DNA of 40,559 bases from Heteroscillospira sp050943935 (GTDB taxonomy: Bacteria > Bacillota > Clostridia > Oscillospirales > Oscillospiraceae). The translations under genes and the position numbers were made by a program. Positions 24,765-32,778 of this stretch are shown piece by piece; within the stretch, counting starts at the first letter, position 1; each line of letters begins with the position of its first letter. The stretch is taken from the NCBI GenBank assembly GCA_050943935.1, contig JBMNQC010000015.1:1-40559 (forward strand), given 5' to 3'. The notes beneath the pieces are model-generated. The model did no database searches. It was given only the letters and a program-made list of their open reading frames with translations, and was not told the origin of the DNA.

Positions 24765-24793
24765 AATATATCGGACTTATGTCGAAATGTCAA
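24765..24793 (-). promoter_or_regulatory. Promoter of potABCD
   Basis: Minus strand: TTGACA (24793–24788), a 17-bp spacer and TATATT (24770–24765). Confidence 0.85.
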
Positions 24794-24823
24794 TGGTATA
24801 CACGAAAAATCGGGATAAAATTT

Positions 24824-25804
24824 TCATCTCAAAGCAGTCCCGGAAGCGCCGGGAAAATACTTATCCACAAAGGGGATGGCGTCAACGAGAAAACTGCGGC
24901 CGTTCAGGTAGTTCAGTATGCCCGCATCCGTCTCGAAGCTGAAGTCCAGGCGGTAGGAATACAGCAGCTGTCCCTTCTCGCCGCAGGCGCGGTTGCGGCG
25001 CTCAACGCCGTATTTTCCGTCGCCCAGCAGGGGGAAGCCCGCGTGGGCCATCTGGGCGCGTATCTGGTGGGTGCGGCCGGTGAACAGGCGGCAGCGCACC
25101 AGGGAAAGACCGTCCCGGGTACAGACGGTCTCATACTCCGTCACGGCGGTCTTTGAGCCGGGGGTGGGCCTGTCGCTGACATAGACCTGGTTTTTCTTGG
25201 CGTCCTTGAAAATATAGCCCTCCAGCCGGGCTTTGGGAGGCTTGGGAGTGCCCAGTACAGTACAGAGATAATATTTATCTATCTCCCGGGTGCGTATTTT
25301 CTCGTTGAGTATGCGCAGGGCCTCGGCGTTTTTCGCCGCTATGACTATACCTCCGGTGTTCTGGTCTATGCGGTTGCACAGAGCCGGGGCAAAGCTGTGC
25401 TCCTCACGGGGACGCCACTGTCCGGTCTGATAGGCGTGGGCCTGGATGTTGGCTATCAGGGTGTTGTAGTCCCAAGCCCCCGCCGAGTGGCACAGCACTC
25501 CGGGCTTTTTGTCCACCAGCAGGAGGTTTTCGTCCTCATATACTATGTCCAGACGGGGCGTGCTTACCTTTAAATAAGAATTTTCCTCTGTGGGTCTTTC
25601 AAAAAACTCGTCGTTGATGTATAATTGTATAATATCGCCGGTGTTCAGCCGGACATCTCGTTTGGCGCCCCTGCCGTTGAGCTTTATGCGCTTGAGGCGT
25701 ATGTATTTCTGCAGCAGGGACTCGGGCAGCAGGGGCACGGCCTTGCCCACAAAGCGGTCCAGCCTCTGGCCGGCGTCATTTTTCCCTATAAGCATTTCTT
25801 TCAT
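24824..25804 (-). CDS. RluA-family pseudouridine synthase
   Basis: 326 residues from ATG 25804; the open frame runs a further 121 codons upstream but loses family similarity and crosses the divergent promoter. An N-terminal S4 RNA-binding domain (about 1–65: LDRFVGKAVPLLPESLLQKY) is followed by the catalytic domain with YEDENLLLVDKKPGVLCH, the catalytic Asp in CNRIDQNTGGIVIAAKN (most relatives have HRLD) and RLFTGRTHQIRAQMAH. It converts uridine to pseudouridine in rRNA or tRNA; the site is unknown. Its promoter region is shared back to back with the DUF177 operon. Confidence 0.9.
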   Translation of the reverse strand: MKEMLIGKNDAGQRLDRFVGKAVPLLPESLLQKYIRLKRIKLNGRGAKRDVRLNTGDIIQLYINDEFFERPTEENSYLKVSTPRLDIVYEDENLLLVDKKPGVLCHSAGAWDYNTLIANIQAHAYQTGQWRPREEHSFAPALCNRIDQNTGGIVIAAKNAEALRILNEKIRTREIDKYYLCTVLGTPKPPKARLEGYIFKDAKKNQVYVSDRPTPGSKTAVTEYETVCTRDGLSLVRCRLFTGRTHQIRAQMAHAGFPLLGDGKYGVERRNRACGEKGQLLYSYRLDFSFETDAGILNYLNGRSFLVDAIPFVDKYFPGASGTALR

Positions 25805-25893
25805 AAAATCACCGTTTTCAGTATACGGTATGCGGCCTCGTTTGTAAAGCGTCCGGCGGCAAAAGAAAAATATATTCGGAAGGCAAAAAGCTG

Positions 25894-25922
25894 TTGACAA
25901 GCAGGGCGCTTTTGGGTATAAT
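25894..25922 (+). promoter_or_regulatory. Consensus promoter of the DUF177–rpmF operon
   Basis: TTGACA (25894–25899), exactly 17 bp, TATAAT (25917–25922): a perfect sigma-A promoter. Confidence 0.92.
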
Positions 25923-25958
25923 AATCGGGCGATTGTGTCATGGTATGAAGGTGGTATT

Positions 25959-26462
25959 ATGCGCCTTAATTTAAATGAGATTATAGAGATTCCGGGCGGC
26001 AGCGTTCCGTTTCGCTGTGAGCTGGATGCGGAGAGACTGAAAGGTCCCTCGGTGCTCAGCTTTGAGGGAACGCCTGTTGCGGAGGGAATTGTCCGAAACA
26101 TTGCCGGAGCGCTCACGCTCACAGGCAGCATCCGGGCAGATATGCTGCGGGTATGCGACAGATGCATGGGCGAGTACAGACAGGAGAAGCTCCTGCCAGT
26201 CGAGGTTCATTTGTCCGTCGAGGTGGAAGATGATGAAAATCCGGATATCTATCCCATCGAGAACGACGGTTGGCTGGAACTCAGCGACGTGCTGGAGACC
26301 TGCTTCATACTGGACATGGAGGCCAAAAGCCTCTGCAAAGATGACTGCGCCGGCCTGTGTCAGACCTGCGGAGCAAACCTCAATCTCGGCAGCTGTAACT
26401 GCCGGGCATCAATTGATCCAAGATTAGCTGTACTAGGGCAGCTTTTGGATAGAGAAGATTAA
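25959..26462 (+). CDS. YceD/DUF177 family protein
   Basis: 167 residues from ATG 25959 (AAGGTGG upstream). Two cysteine clusters, CDRCMGEY near residue 63 and CKDDCAGLCQTCGANLNLGSC near the C-terminus, match the DUF177 pattern. The family is nearly always encoded directly before rpmF, as here (43-bp gap), and is linked to 23S rRNA or large-subunit accumulation in some bacteria. Length is normal. Confidence 0.9.
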   Translation: MRLNLNEIIEIPGGSVPFRCELDAERLKGPSVLSFEGTPVAEGIVRNIAGALTLTGSIRADMLRVCDRCMGEYRQEKLLPVEVHLSVEVEDDENPDIYPIENDGWLELSDVLETCFILDMEAKSLCKDDCAGLCQTCGANLNLGSCNCRASIDPRLAVLGQLLDRED

Positions 26463-26505
26463 ATAAAAAGCTGTCATATCAGCGTTACTAGGAGGAGGTG
26501 TCACC

Positions 26506-26694
26506 ATGGCGGTTCCTAAAAGGAAAACATCCAAGGCAAGACGAGATAAGAGACGCAGCTCCCACTGGAAGCTCGAGACTCCGGGAATTGTTGCGTGCCC
26601 CAACTGCGGCGCGTATCACCTGCCCCATCGTGTCTGCAAGGCCTGCGGCATGTATAACGGCCGTGCTGTGCTGAACGTTGGCGAAGAAAAGTAA
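26506..26694 (+). CDS. rpmF: 50S ribosomal protein bL32
   Basis: 62 residues. MAVPKRKTSKARRDKRRSSH at the N-terminus and a complete zinc ribbon (CPNCGAYHLPHRVCKACG, C+ form). AGGAGGAGGTG precedes the ATG. A terminator follows within 12 bases. Confidence 0.97.
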   Translation: MAVPKRKTSKARRDKRRSSHWKLETPGIVACPNCGAYHLPHRVCKACGMYNGRAVLNVGEEK

Positions 26695-26704
26695 TGATGC
26701 TTGA

Positions 26705-26735
26705 GAAGGGAAGGCGGCGCGCCTTCCCTTCTTTT
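26705..26735 (+). terminator. Terminator after rpmF
   Basis: GAAGGGAAGGC (26705–26715) pairs with GCCTTCCCTTC (26721–26731), then TTTT. It ends 20 bases before the DUF512 start, so read-through probably supplies that gene. Confidence 0.8.
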
Positions 26736-26754
26736 GCCGTTAGGGGGTTTTTTG

Positions 26755-28071
26755 TTGAGCAGCGTTATCACCGGTATAGAGAGGCAGTCTCCTCTCTTCG
26801 ATAAAGTTTCCGTTGGCGATACCCTGCTGAAGATAAACGGGCAGGAGATAACCGACGTCCTGGATTATAAATTCTACGCCTACGACAGCCGCCTCAGTCT
26901 GCTGCTGCGCAGACCGGACGGCGAAGAATATACACTCACCGCCGAGAAGGAGGAGGGGGCCGACCTGGGTCTGGAGTTCGAGACCTATCTTATGGACAAG
27001 GCCCGCAGCTGCTCAAACCGCTGCCTGTTCTGCTTTGTGGACCAGCTGCCCCGGGGGCTGCGCCGTACCCTGTATTTTAAGGACGACGATGCCCGCCTCA
27101 GCTTCCTCACCGGCAACTATATAACTCTCACCAACCTCTCCCAGCGGGAGATACAGCGTATCTGCGACCTGCGCATAAGCCCCATTAACGTGTCCGTGCA
27201 CGCCACGGAGCCGGCTCTGCGCGCGAAGCTGCTGGGCAATCCCCGGGGAGCGGAGGGCATGGATATTATCCGCCGCTTTGCGGACGCGGGCATCACCATG
27301 AACTGCCAGATAGTATGCTGCCCCGGCCTGAACGACGGGGAGGCCCTGCGCCGCAGCATGGAGGAGCTGTCCCCCCTGTACCCCGCGGTGAACAGCGTGT
27401 CCATAGTGCCCGTGGGCCTCACCTGCCACAGAAAGGGACTGGCGGAGCTCCGCCCCTTTGAGCGCGGCGAGGCCGCCGCCGTCATAGACCTGGCGGAGGA
27501 GATGGGCGCGGGCTTCATGGAAGAGTACGGCAGCCGCATCTTCTTCTGCTCCGACGAGTTGTATCTGGCCGCCGGACGGAGCCTGCCGGACTATGATTTT
27601 TACGAGGGCTTCCCCCAGCTGGAAAACGGTGTGGGCATGCTGCGCCTGCTGGAGTGGGAATTTATGGACGAGCTGGACTATACCGAGCCGGATTCCGGCA
27701 GCGGAGAGAGCTTCACCATTGCCACCGGCGTGTCCGCCGCGCCCTTTTTGGAAAAGCTGATGCTGACAGCGGCAGAAAAATGTGGTAAATTAAAGGGCGA
27801 GGTGCGCCCAATAGTAAACGATTTCTTCGGACACACAATAAACGTGGCCGGACTCATCACCGGGCGGGACCTTATCGCCCAGCTGAAGGACAAAAAACTG
27901 GGGGGACGCCTGCTCATCCCCCAGAATATGCTCCGCCACGGCGAGGGCGTGTTCCTGGACGATGTTACTCTGGAGGACGTCAGCCGGGCGCTCAATGTGC
28001 CGGTCATACCCGTCATGCAGGACGGAAGCGCGCTGCTGCGCGCCATGCTGGGGGAACAGACCCCTATATAA
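26755..28071 (+). CDS. DUF512 / PDZ radical-SAM-like Fe-S protein
   Basis: 438 residues. TTG 26755 is chosen because AGGGGG (26742–26747) is well spaced; TTG 26752 is possible. A PDZ-like N-terminus (VSVGDTLLKINGQEITDVLD) is followed by a CxxxCxxC cluster motif (CSNRCLFCFVDQLPRGL) and an elongated TIM-barrel-like region (FLTGNYITLTNLS, ISVHATEP-like VSVHATEPALRAKLLGN). DUF512 follows in the C-terminal half. The family is usually next to der, as here (15-bp gap). Molecular role unknown. Confidence 0.88.
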   Translation: MSSVITGIERQSPLFDKVSVGDTLLKINGQEITDVLDYKFYAYDSRLSLLLRRPDGEEYTLTAEKEEGADLGLEFETYLMDKARSCSNRCLFCFVDQLPRGLRRTLYFKDDDARLSFLTGNYITLTNLSQREIQRICDLRISPINVSVHATEPALRAKLLGNPRGAEGMDIIRRFADAGITMNCQIVCCPGLNDGEALRRSMEELSPLYPAVNSVSIVPVGLTCHRKGLAELRPFERGEAAAVIDLAEEMGAGFMEEYGSRIFFCSDELYLAAGRSLPDYDFYEGFPQLENGVGMLRLLEWEFMDELDYTEPDSGSGESFTIATGVSAAPFLEKLMLTAAEKCGKLKGEVRPIVNDFFGHTINVAGLITGRDLIAQLKDKKLGGRLLIPQNMLRHGEGVFLDDVTLEDVSRALNVPVIPVMQDGSALLRAMLGEQTPI

Positions 28072-28086
28072 AAGGAGGCTTTCAAT

Positions 28087-29412
28087 ATGTCAAGACCGCT
28101 TGTTGCCATAGTGGGAAGACCCAACGTGGGCAAGAGCATGCTCTTCAACCGCCTGGCCGGACAGCGCCTGAGCATAGTTGAGGATACCCCCGGCGTCACC
28201 CGGGACCGGCTGTACGCCGAGTGCGAGTGGAACGGCCGCAAATTCGATATAGTGGACACGGGCGGAATAGAGCCCACAGCGGATAACGAGATACTGCTGT
28301 TCATGCGCGAGCAGGCCCGCATAGCCATAGACGCCGCCACCGTTATCGTGCTGGTCACCGAGATAGGCACCGGCGTCACCGCCGCGGACAAGGATGTGGC
28401 GGATATGCTGCTCCGGGCCAAGAAGCCCGTCATACTGTGCGTGAACAAGATGGACTCCACCGGCATGGTGGACCCCGCCGTGTATGAGTTCTACTCTCTC
28501 GGCCTCGGCGACCCTATAGCTTTGTCCGCCGTGCACGGACACGGCACAGGCGACCTGCTGGACGCCTGCGTCAGCTATTTCCCTCCCGTCGAGGAGGACG
28601 AGGACGAGCCCGACCGCATAAAGGTCGCCATCATAGGCAAGCCCAACGTGGGCAAATCCTCTCTCACCAACCTTATTCTGGGTGAGAAGCGCGTGATAGT
28701 CAGCAACGTGGCGGGTACCACCCGGGACGCTGTGGACAGCTATTTTGAGAACAAGCACGGCAAGTACCTGTTCATAGACACGGCGGGCATACGCCGCAAG
28801 TCCAAAGTGGACGACAGGATAGAGAAATTCTCCGTTATGCGCGCCCAGATGGCCATAGAGCGGGCGGACGTCTGCCTTATCATGATAGACGCACGGGACG
28901 GAGTCACCGAGCAGGACACCAAGATAGCCGGTCTGGCCCACGAGGCGGGCAAGGCCAGCATAATAGTGGTGAACAAATGGGACCTTGTTGAAAAAGACGG
29001 CAAGACCATGGACAAGATGCGCAAGGACGTTATGCGGGATCTGAGCTTTATGAGCTACGCACCCATACTCTTTATCTCCGCTGTTACCGGCCAGCGCACA
29101 GAGCGCATATTTGAGCTGGTGAACTTCGTAAACGACCAGAGCGCCATGCGTATCACCACCGGTATGCTCAATAACGTATTGGCGGACGCTCAGGCCAGAG
29201 TGCAGCCCCCCACGGACAAGGGCAAGCGCCTGAAGATATACTACATGACGCAGACCGGCGTTAAGCCGCCGAACTTTGTCATTTTCTGTAACTCCCGGGA
29301 GCTGTTCCATTTCTCCTACCAGCGCTATCTGGAAAATCAAATACGCAGCGTGTTTGGGCTGGAGGGCACTCCCATACGCATAGTTATACGGCAGAAAGGT
29401 GATAAGGAATGA
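28087..29412 (+). CDS. der: Ribosome-assembly GTPase Der
   Basis: 441 residues with two tandem GTPase domains, each with a P-loop (GRPNVGKSMLFN at the start; GKPNVGKSSLTN near 185) and DTGGIE or DTAGIR switch II. The G4 motifs are NKMD and NKWD. A C-terminal KH-like domain follows. It is essential for 50S maturation. It overlaps plsY by 4 bp. Confidence 0.96.
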   Translation: MSRPLVAIVGRPNVGKSMLFNRLAGQRLSIVEDTPGVTRDRLYAECEWNGRKFDIVDTGGIEPTADNEILLFMREQARIAIDAATVIVLVTEIGTGVTAADKDVADMLLRAKKPVILCVNKMDSTGMVDPAVYEFYSLGLGDPIALSAVHGHGTGDLLDACVSYFPPVEEDEDEPDRIKVAIIGKPNVGKSSLTNLILGEKRVIVSNVAGTTRDAVDSYFENKHGKYLFIDTAGIRRKSKVDDRIEKFSVMRAQMAIERADVCLIMIDARDGVTEQDTKIAGLAHEAGKASIIVVNKWDLVEKDGKTMDKMRKDVMRDLSFMSYAPILFISAVTGQRTERIFELVNFVNDQSAMRITTGMLNNVLADAQARVQPPTDKGKRLKIYYMTQTGVKPPNFVIFCNSRELFHFSYQRYLENQIRSVFGLEGTPIRIVIRQKGDKE

Positions 29413-30050
29413 AGGCTTTCGTCCTGATAATCATAGCGGTTATATCTTATACCATGGGCAGCATGAACGGCGCCATCATAGTCTCCCGGCTGGAGTTCCA
29501 CCGGGATGTGCGCAACTACGGCAGCGGCAACGCGGGCCTGACCAATTTCCACCGCACCTTCGGCGTGGGAGGGATGCTCACCGTAGTGGCAATAGATTTG
29601 GGCAAGGCGATAATCTCCTGCCTGCTGGGAGGCTGGCTGATGGGACTGTTCGGCTATCCCATGGTGGGCAAAGTTTTTGCGGGCTTCTGCGTAATGCTGG
29701 GCCACTCCTACCCCGTGTTTTTCGCGTTCCGGGGCGGCAAGGGAGCGCTCACCGGCTTTGGTATGCTGCTCATGGCGGACTGGCGTGTTGCCGGCATCTG
29801 CTTTATAGTGTTCATAACCGTCATTGCCTTTACCAGATATGTGTCCTTTGGCTCCATAGTAGGCTCCGCCTGCGCGCCCTTGGCCATCTGGGCCTTCGGC
29901 TACGGCGGACTGGAGGGCACGCTCACGCTGCTGTGCTGGCTGCTGCTGGTGTTCCAGCACCGCTCCAATATAGGGCGGCTGATAACCGGCACCGAAAGCA
30001 GGCTGCGCATAGGCAAAACAGTAGAAGAAAAACTCAAAGAGGACTTCTGA
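29409..30050 (+). CDS. plsY: Glycerol-3-phosphate acyltransferase PlsY
   Basis: 213-residue inner-membrane enzyme that uses acyl-phosphate to make lysophosphatidate. Motifs: GSMNGAIIVSR, the catalytic RNYGSGNAGLTNFHRTFG and GHSYPVFFAFRGGKG. About five membrane helices. Its ATG overlaps the der stop, and the der–plsY pair is common in Bacillota. The end is followed by a MITE, with no clear plus-strand terminator. Confidence 0.94.
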   Translation: MKAFVLIIIAVISYTMGSMNGAIIVSRLEFHRDVRNYGSGNAGLTNFHRTFGVGGMLTVVAIDLGKAIISCLLGGWLMGLFGYPMVGKVFAGFCVMLGHSYPVFFAFRGGKGALTGFGMLLMADWRVAGICFIVFITVIAFTRYVSFGSIVGSACAPLAIWAFGYGGLEGTLTLLCWLLLVFQHRSNIGRLITGTESRLRIGKTVEEKLKEDF

Positions 30051-30108
30051 TTCTAGAGCGTCTGCGTACTTAAACTCTTCGAGGATAGGTGCAGCGGGAT
30101 AATTCCAA

Positions 30109-30210
30109 AGGCTCCCTTGTGCAAAGGGAGCTGTCAGCCGTCAGGCTGACTGAGGGATTGAAAACCCCTCCGCCCCTGCGGGGCACCTCCCCTTACACAG
30201 GGGAGGCTTT
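30109..30210. repeat. MITE-like ~100-bp element, copy 2
   Basis: Nearly identical to 5353–5452: same ends, same internal hairpins, with a few substitutions in the central stem. 30211–30360 has no gene, only a hairpin (30222–30245, GAGGGCAGCC with GGTTGCCCTC) whose T run is on the minus strand. Confidence 0.75.
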
Positions 30211-30363
30211 ATATGAGCAAAAATGAGGGCAGCCGCCTGGTTGCCCTCAAAAACTGTGTTATGAGCCGCTGCCTTTTGGCCGGGTTTGTTGGAAAAACTG
30301 CGCAAAAACTTTGGGGGTAAACTAAGCAAAAGGGAGAAGCGTTCATAAATAATTAAAATGTCG

Positions 30364-30391
30364 TTGACAAAAGTGTTATAACAGTTATAAT
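30364..30391 (+). promoter_or_regulatory. gntR promoter with overlapping palindromic operator
   Basis: TTGACA (30364–30369), 16 bp, TATAAT (30386–30391). A perfect palindrome TTATAACAGTTATAA (30376–30390) covers the −10 region, as expected for an autorepressing GntR regulator. Confidence 0.8.
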
Positions 30392-30426
30392 TAAAGCACA
30401 TGTAAATAACAGTCGGAGAGGCGAAA

Positions 30427-31089
30427 ATGGACGATCAGTTTATGACGGCGGCGGATATCGCCTACAATATCATAATGAAAAAGATAACCGATGGCGAATA
30501 TGCCCCGGGAATGCGTCTCTCACGGCGTAAGATGGCGGAGGTTACAGGCGTAAGCGTTATCCCCGTTATTGAAGCGCTTAAACGTCTTGAAGAGGACCAT
30601 CTGGTGGAATCAAAGCCCAAATGGGGCTCGTTTGTGGCTGTGCCCACCAGCGAGAACGTGCGGCAGATGTATGAATACCGCGAAGCGCTGGAGTGCCAGA
30701 TAGCGCGCATTCTCTCAATAAATATGACAATGGCTCAGGAGGGCGAGATATTTGCTGTGGCTACAGACCTGGATGTGGTCTCTTATGAGGATAAAGAAGT
30801 AAAGCGTAAGCTGCATCTGGATTTTCACCACAAGCTGGCTGTATATACCGGCAACCCCATGCTCATAACCGCTCTTGGGCGCATTAACTATTTCTGGATA
30901 CTCTGCAAGGCGCTGGACGGCATCAAATCTGTCCGCGGTGACAGCGTTAGATACTGGCACCGCTATCTCATAGACGAGATACGCTCCGGAGACCCGGACA
31001 GGGCGGAAAAGGCCATGCGCGAGCACATTTTGGATTCTCTGGATCCTGTACTGAAGCTCATCCCTCCCGAGTGGGATAAAACCGTTTAA
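30427..31089 (+). CDS. GntR-family (FCD-type) transcriptional regulator
   Basis: 220 residues. N-terminal winged helix (ITDGEYAPGMRLSRRKMAEV, then VIEALKRLEEDHLV, about 20–70) and an all-helical ligand domain (FCD type) with LDFHHKLAVYTGN and the closing MREHILDSL. Such regulators sense organic acids. It is encoded 70 bp ahead of a tripartite tricarboxylate transporter in the same direction and probably controls it, and itself through the palindrome over its −10 box. Confidence 0.88.
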   Translation: MDDQFMTAADIAYNIIMKKITDGEYAPGMRLSRRKMAEVTGVSVIPVIEALKRLEEDHLVESKPKWGSFVAVPTSENVRQMYEYREALECQIARILSINMTMAQEGEIFAVATDLDVVSYEDKEVKRKLHLDFHHKLAVYTGNPMLITALGRINYFWILCKALDGIKSVRGDSVRYWHRYLIDEIRSGDPDRAEKAMREHILDSLDPVLKLIPPEWDKTV

Positions 31090-31159
31090 TTTGCAGGAAA
31101 CGTCCCAATGGCGTTCCAAATAGAGGCGCTTGCGCCGAATAATAATATGGAGGAAAAAA

Positions 31160-32203
31160 ATGAAAAGAACACTTGCTATGCTTCTTGCTCTCGTCATGAT
31201 GCTGGGCCTTATGGCCGGCTGCGGCGGAGAAAAGGCACCCGAGTCTACCGCTCCCGAGAGCCAGGCTCCCGAAAGTCAGGCACCCGAGTCCGAGGCTCCC
31301 GAGGCCAATGATTGGGCTCCCGAGGATGACCTGGTTATCTATGTCGGCGCCGGCGCCGGCGGAGACACCGATGCAAACGCCCGTATGCTGGCCGAGTACC
31401 TGTCCGAGTATGCAGGCATCAACATTGCCATCACCAACGTCAAGGGCGGCAGCGGCCTGAACGCCATGGAAGAGGTTCAGGGCATGGAGCCCGACGGCAA
31501 CACCGCCTTCTTCGGCCACACCGAGGCTCTCATCCCCGAGATCGCCGATATGTGTGACTACACCTTCATGGATGCCTTTAACATTGCCGGCGTCTGCATC
31601 AAGGCAAACACCACTCTCCTGTGCATCCACAAGGACAACCCCAATTATCAGACCCTGCCCGAGCTGGTCGAGTACGCCAAGGCTCATCCCGGCGAGGTTG
31701 AGTTCGCCAACTCCACCGGCGGATATCCCCACCTGATTGGCCTGGCCCTGGAGGAAGCAGCCGGCATCGATATGAACTTCGTTGAGGTCGGCGGCAACAA
31801 CGACAAAAAGACCGCTCTGGCCGGCCAGCAGACCGATGTTATCAACATCGAGTACGGTATCGTCAAGGATTACATCGACTCCGGCGAGTTCCTGCCCATC
31901 GCCCTCCTGACCGAGGAGCGCAACGAGCAGTTCCCCGACATCCCCACCGCCAAGGAGCAGGGCGTTGACCTGGTCATGGGCAAGTTCTTCTACCTGGCTT
32001 TCGCCAAGGATGTGCCCGCCGAGGTCGTCTCCTACTATGAGAAGGCTCTGGAAGAGATAGTTGCCAACCCCGACTTCATCGCTGACTGCAAGGCCACCTA
32101 TTTCCTGGATGCCACCTACATGAATTCTGCCGACGGTATGGACTATGCCAATGGCGTTTATGAGGAGCTCAACCAGTTCAAGGAGCAGTTCATCGCCGGT
32201 TAA
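31160..32203 (+). CDS. tctC: Tripartite tricarboxylate transporter binding protein (TctC)
   Basis: 347 residues from ATG 31160 (GGAGG 7 bases upstream). Lipoprotein signal with the Cys in LMAGCGG, an APES-repeat linker (about residues 25–50), then a Bug/TctC domain (DLVIYVGAGAGGDTDANARM; NVKGGSGLNAMEEV; VEFANSTGGYPHLI; EVGGNNDKKTALAGQQTDVI). It is the extracytoplasmic receptor for a carboxylate, working with TctB and TctA downstream. Substrate unknown. Confidence 0.92.
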   Translation: MKRTLAMLLALVMMLGLMAGCGGEKAPESTAPESQAPESQAPESEAPEANDWAPEDDLVIYVGAGAGGDTDANARMLAEYLSEYAGINIAITNVKGGSGLNAMEEVQGMEPDGNTAFFGHTEALIPEIADMCDYTFMDAFNIAGVCIKANTTLLCIHKDNPNYQTLPELVEYAKAHPGEVEFANSTGGYPHLIGLALEEAAGIDMNFVEVGGNNDKKTALAGQQTDVINIEYGIVKDYIDSGEFLPIALLTEERNEQFPDIPTAKEQGVDLVMGKFFYLAFAKDVPAEVVSYYEKALEEIVANPDFIADCKATYFLDATYMNSADGMDYANGVYEELNQFKEQFIAG

Positions 32204-32224
32204 GGCGCTGCACGCACCAAACCG

Positions 32225-32250
32225 CAAGGGGAGGCAAAAGCCTCCCCTTG
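32225..32250 (+). promoter_or_regulatory. Intra-operon hairpin between tctC and tctB
   Basis: A perfect 11-bp stem (32225–32235 with 32240–32250) and AAAA loop without a T run. It probably protects the 3' end of the tctC message and lets the receptor be made in excess over the membrane subunits. Confidence 0.65.
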
Positions 32251-32289
32251 TCCCCGTAACAGCAATCTAGTTTTGAAAGGAGCACATGT

Positions 32290-32766
32290 ATGCTCAAAAA
32301 ATACGGAGACTTTATCGCCGGCCTCTGCGGCGCGGCTTTCGCCGTATGGCTTTTTGTAAACGGCTATCAGATAGGCCTCAATGAAGGCAAGGATTTCGGT
32401 GCAGGCTTCCTGCCCAAGCTTGTGGCAGTTGGACTTTTTATCTGCTGCCTTATACTCACCTCCCGCGGCTACCGCGTCATGCGCACCGTGCAGGTGGAGG
32501 AGAGCTCCTATAAGAAGAATTATATCGGCGCTTACGGCATTTTCATCATGATGGTGCTGTACGCCGTTTGTCTCAAGCCTGTTGGCTTTGTTATCAGCAG
32601 CGTGGTGTTCCTGTTCTGCGCCATCCTGCTGGCCACCAAGCGCGAGAATTGGAAGCCCGTGTTTTTCGCGGTGCTCTCCGTCGTTCTGGTTCTGGCCGTG
32701 TACTTTGTGTTCAAGGGCATTTTCGGCATCCGCCTGCCCAACGGCCTGCTCAGCGATCTGTTTTAA
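32290..32766 (+). CDS. tctB: Tripartite tricarboxylate transporter small subunit (TctB)
   Basis: 158-residue protein with four hydrophobic segments, the normal TctB topology. Starts ATG 32290 after AAAGGAG. Sequence conservation in this family is low; the call rests on size, topology and position between tctC and tctA. Confidence 0.88.
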   Translation: MLKKYGDFIAGLCGAAFAVWLFVNGYQIGLNEGKDFGAGFLPKLVAVGLFICCLILTSRGYRVMRTVQVEESSYKKNYIGAYGIFIMMVLYAVCLKPVGFVISSVVFLFCAILLATKRENWKPVFFAVLSVVLVLAVYFVFKGIFGIRLPNGLLSDLF

Positions 32767-32778
32767 GGAGGGGTTAAA

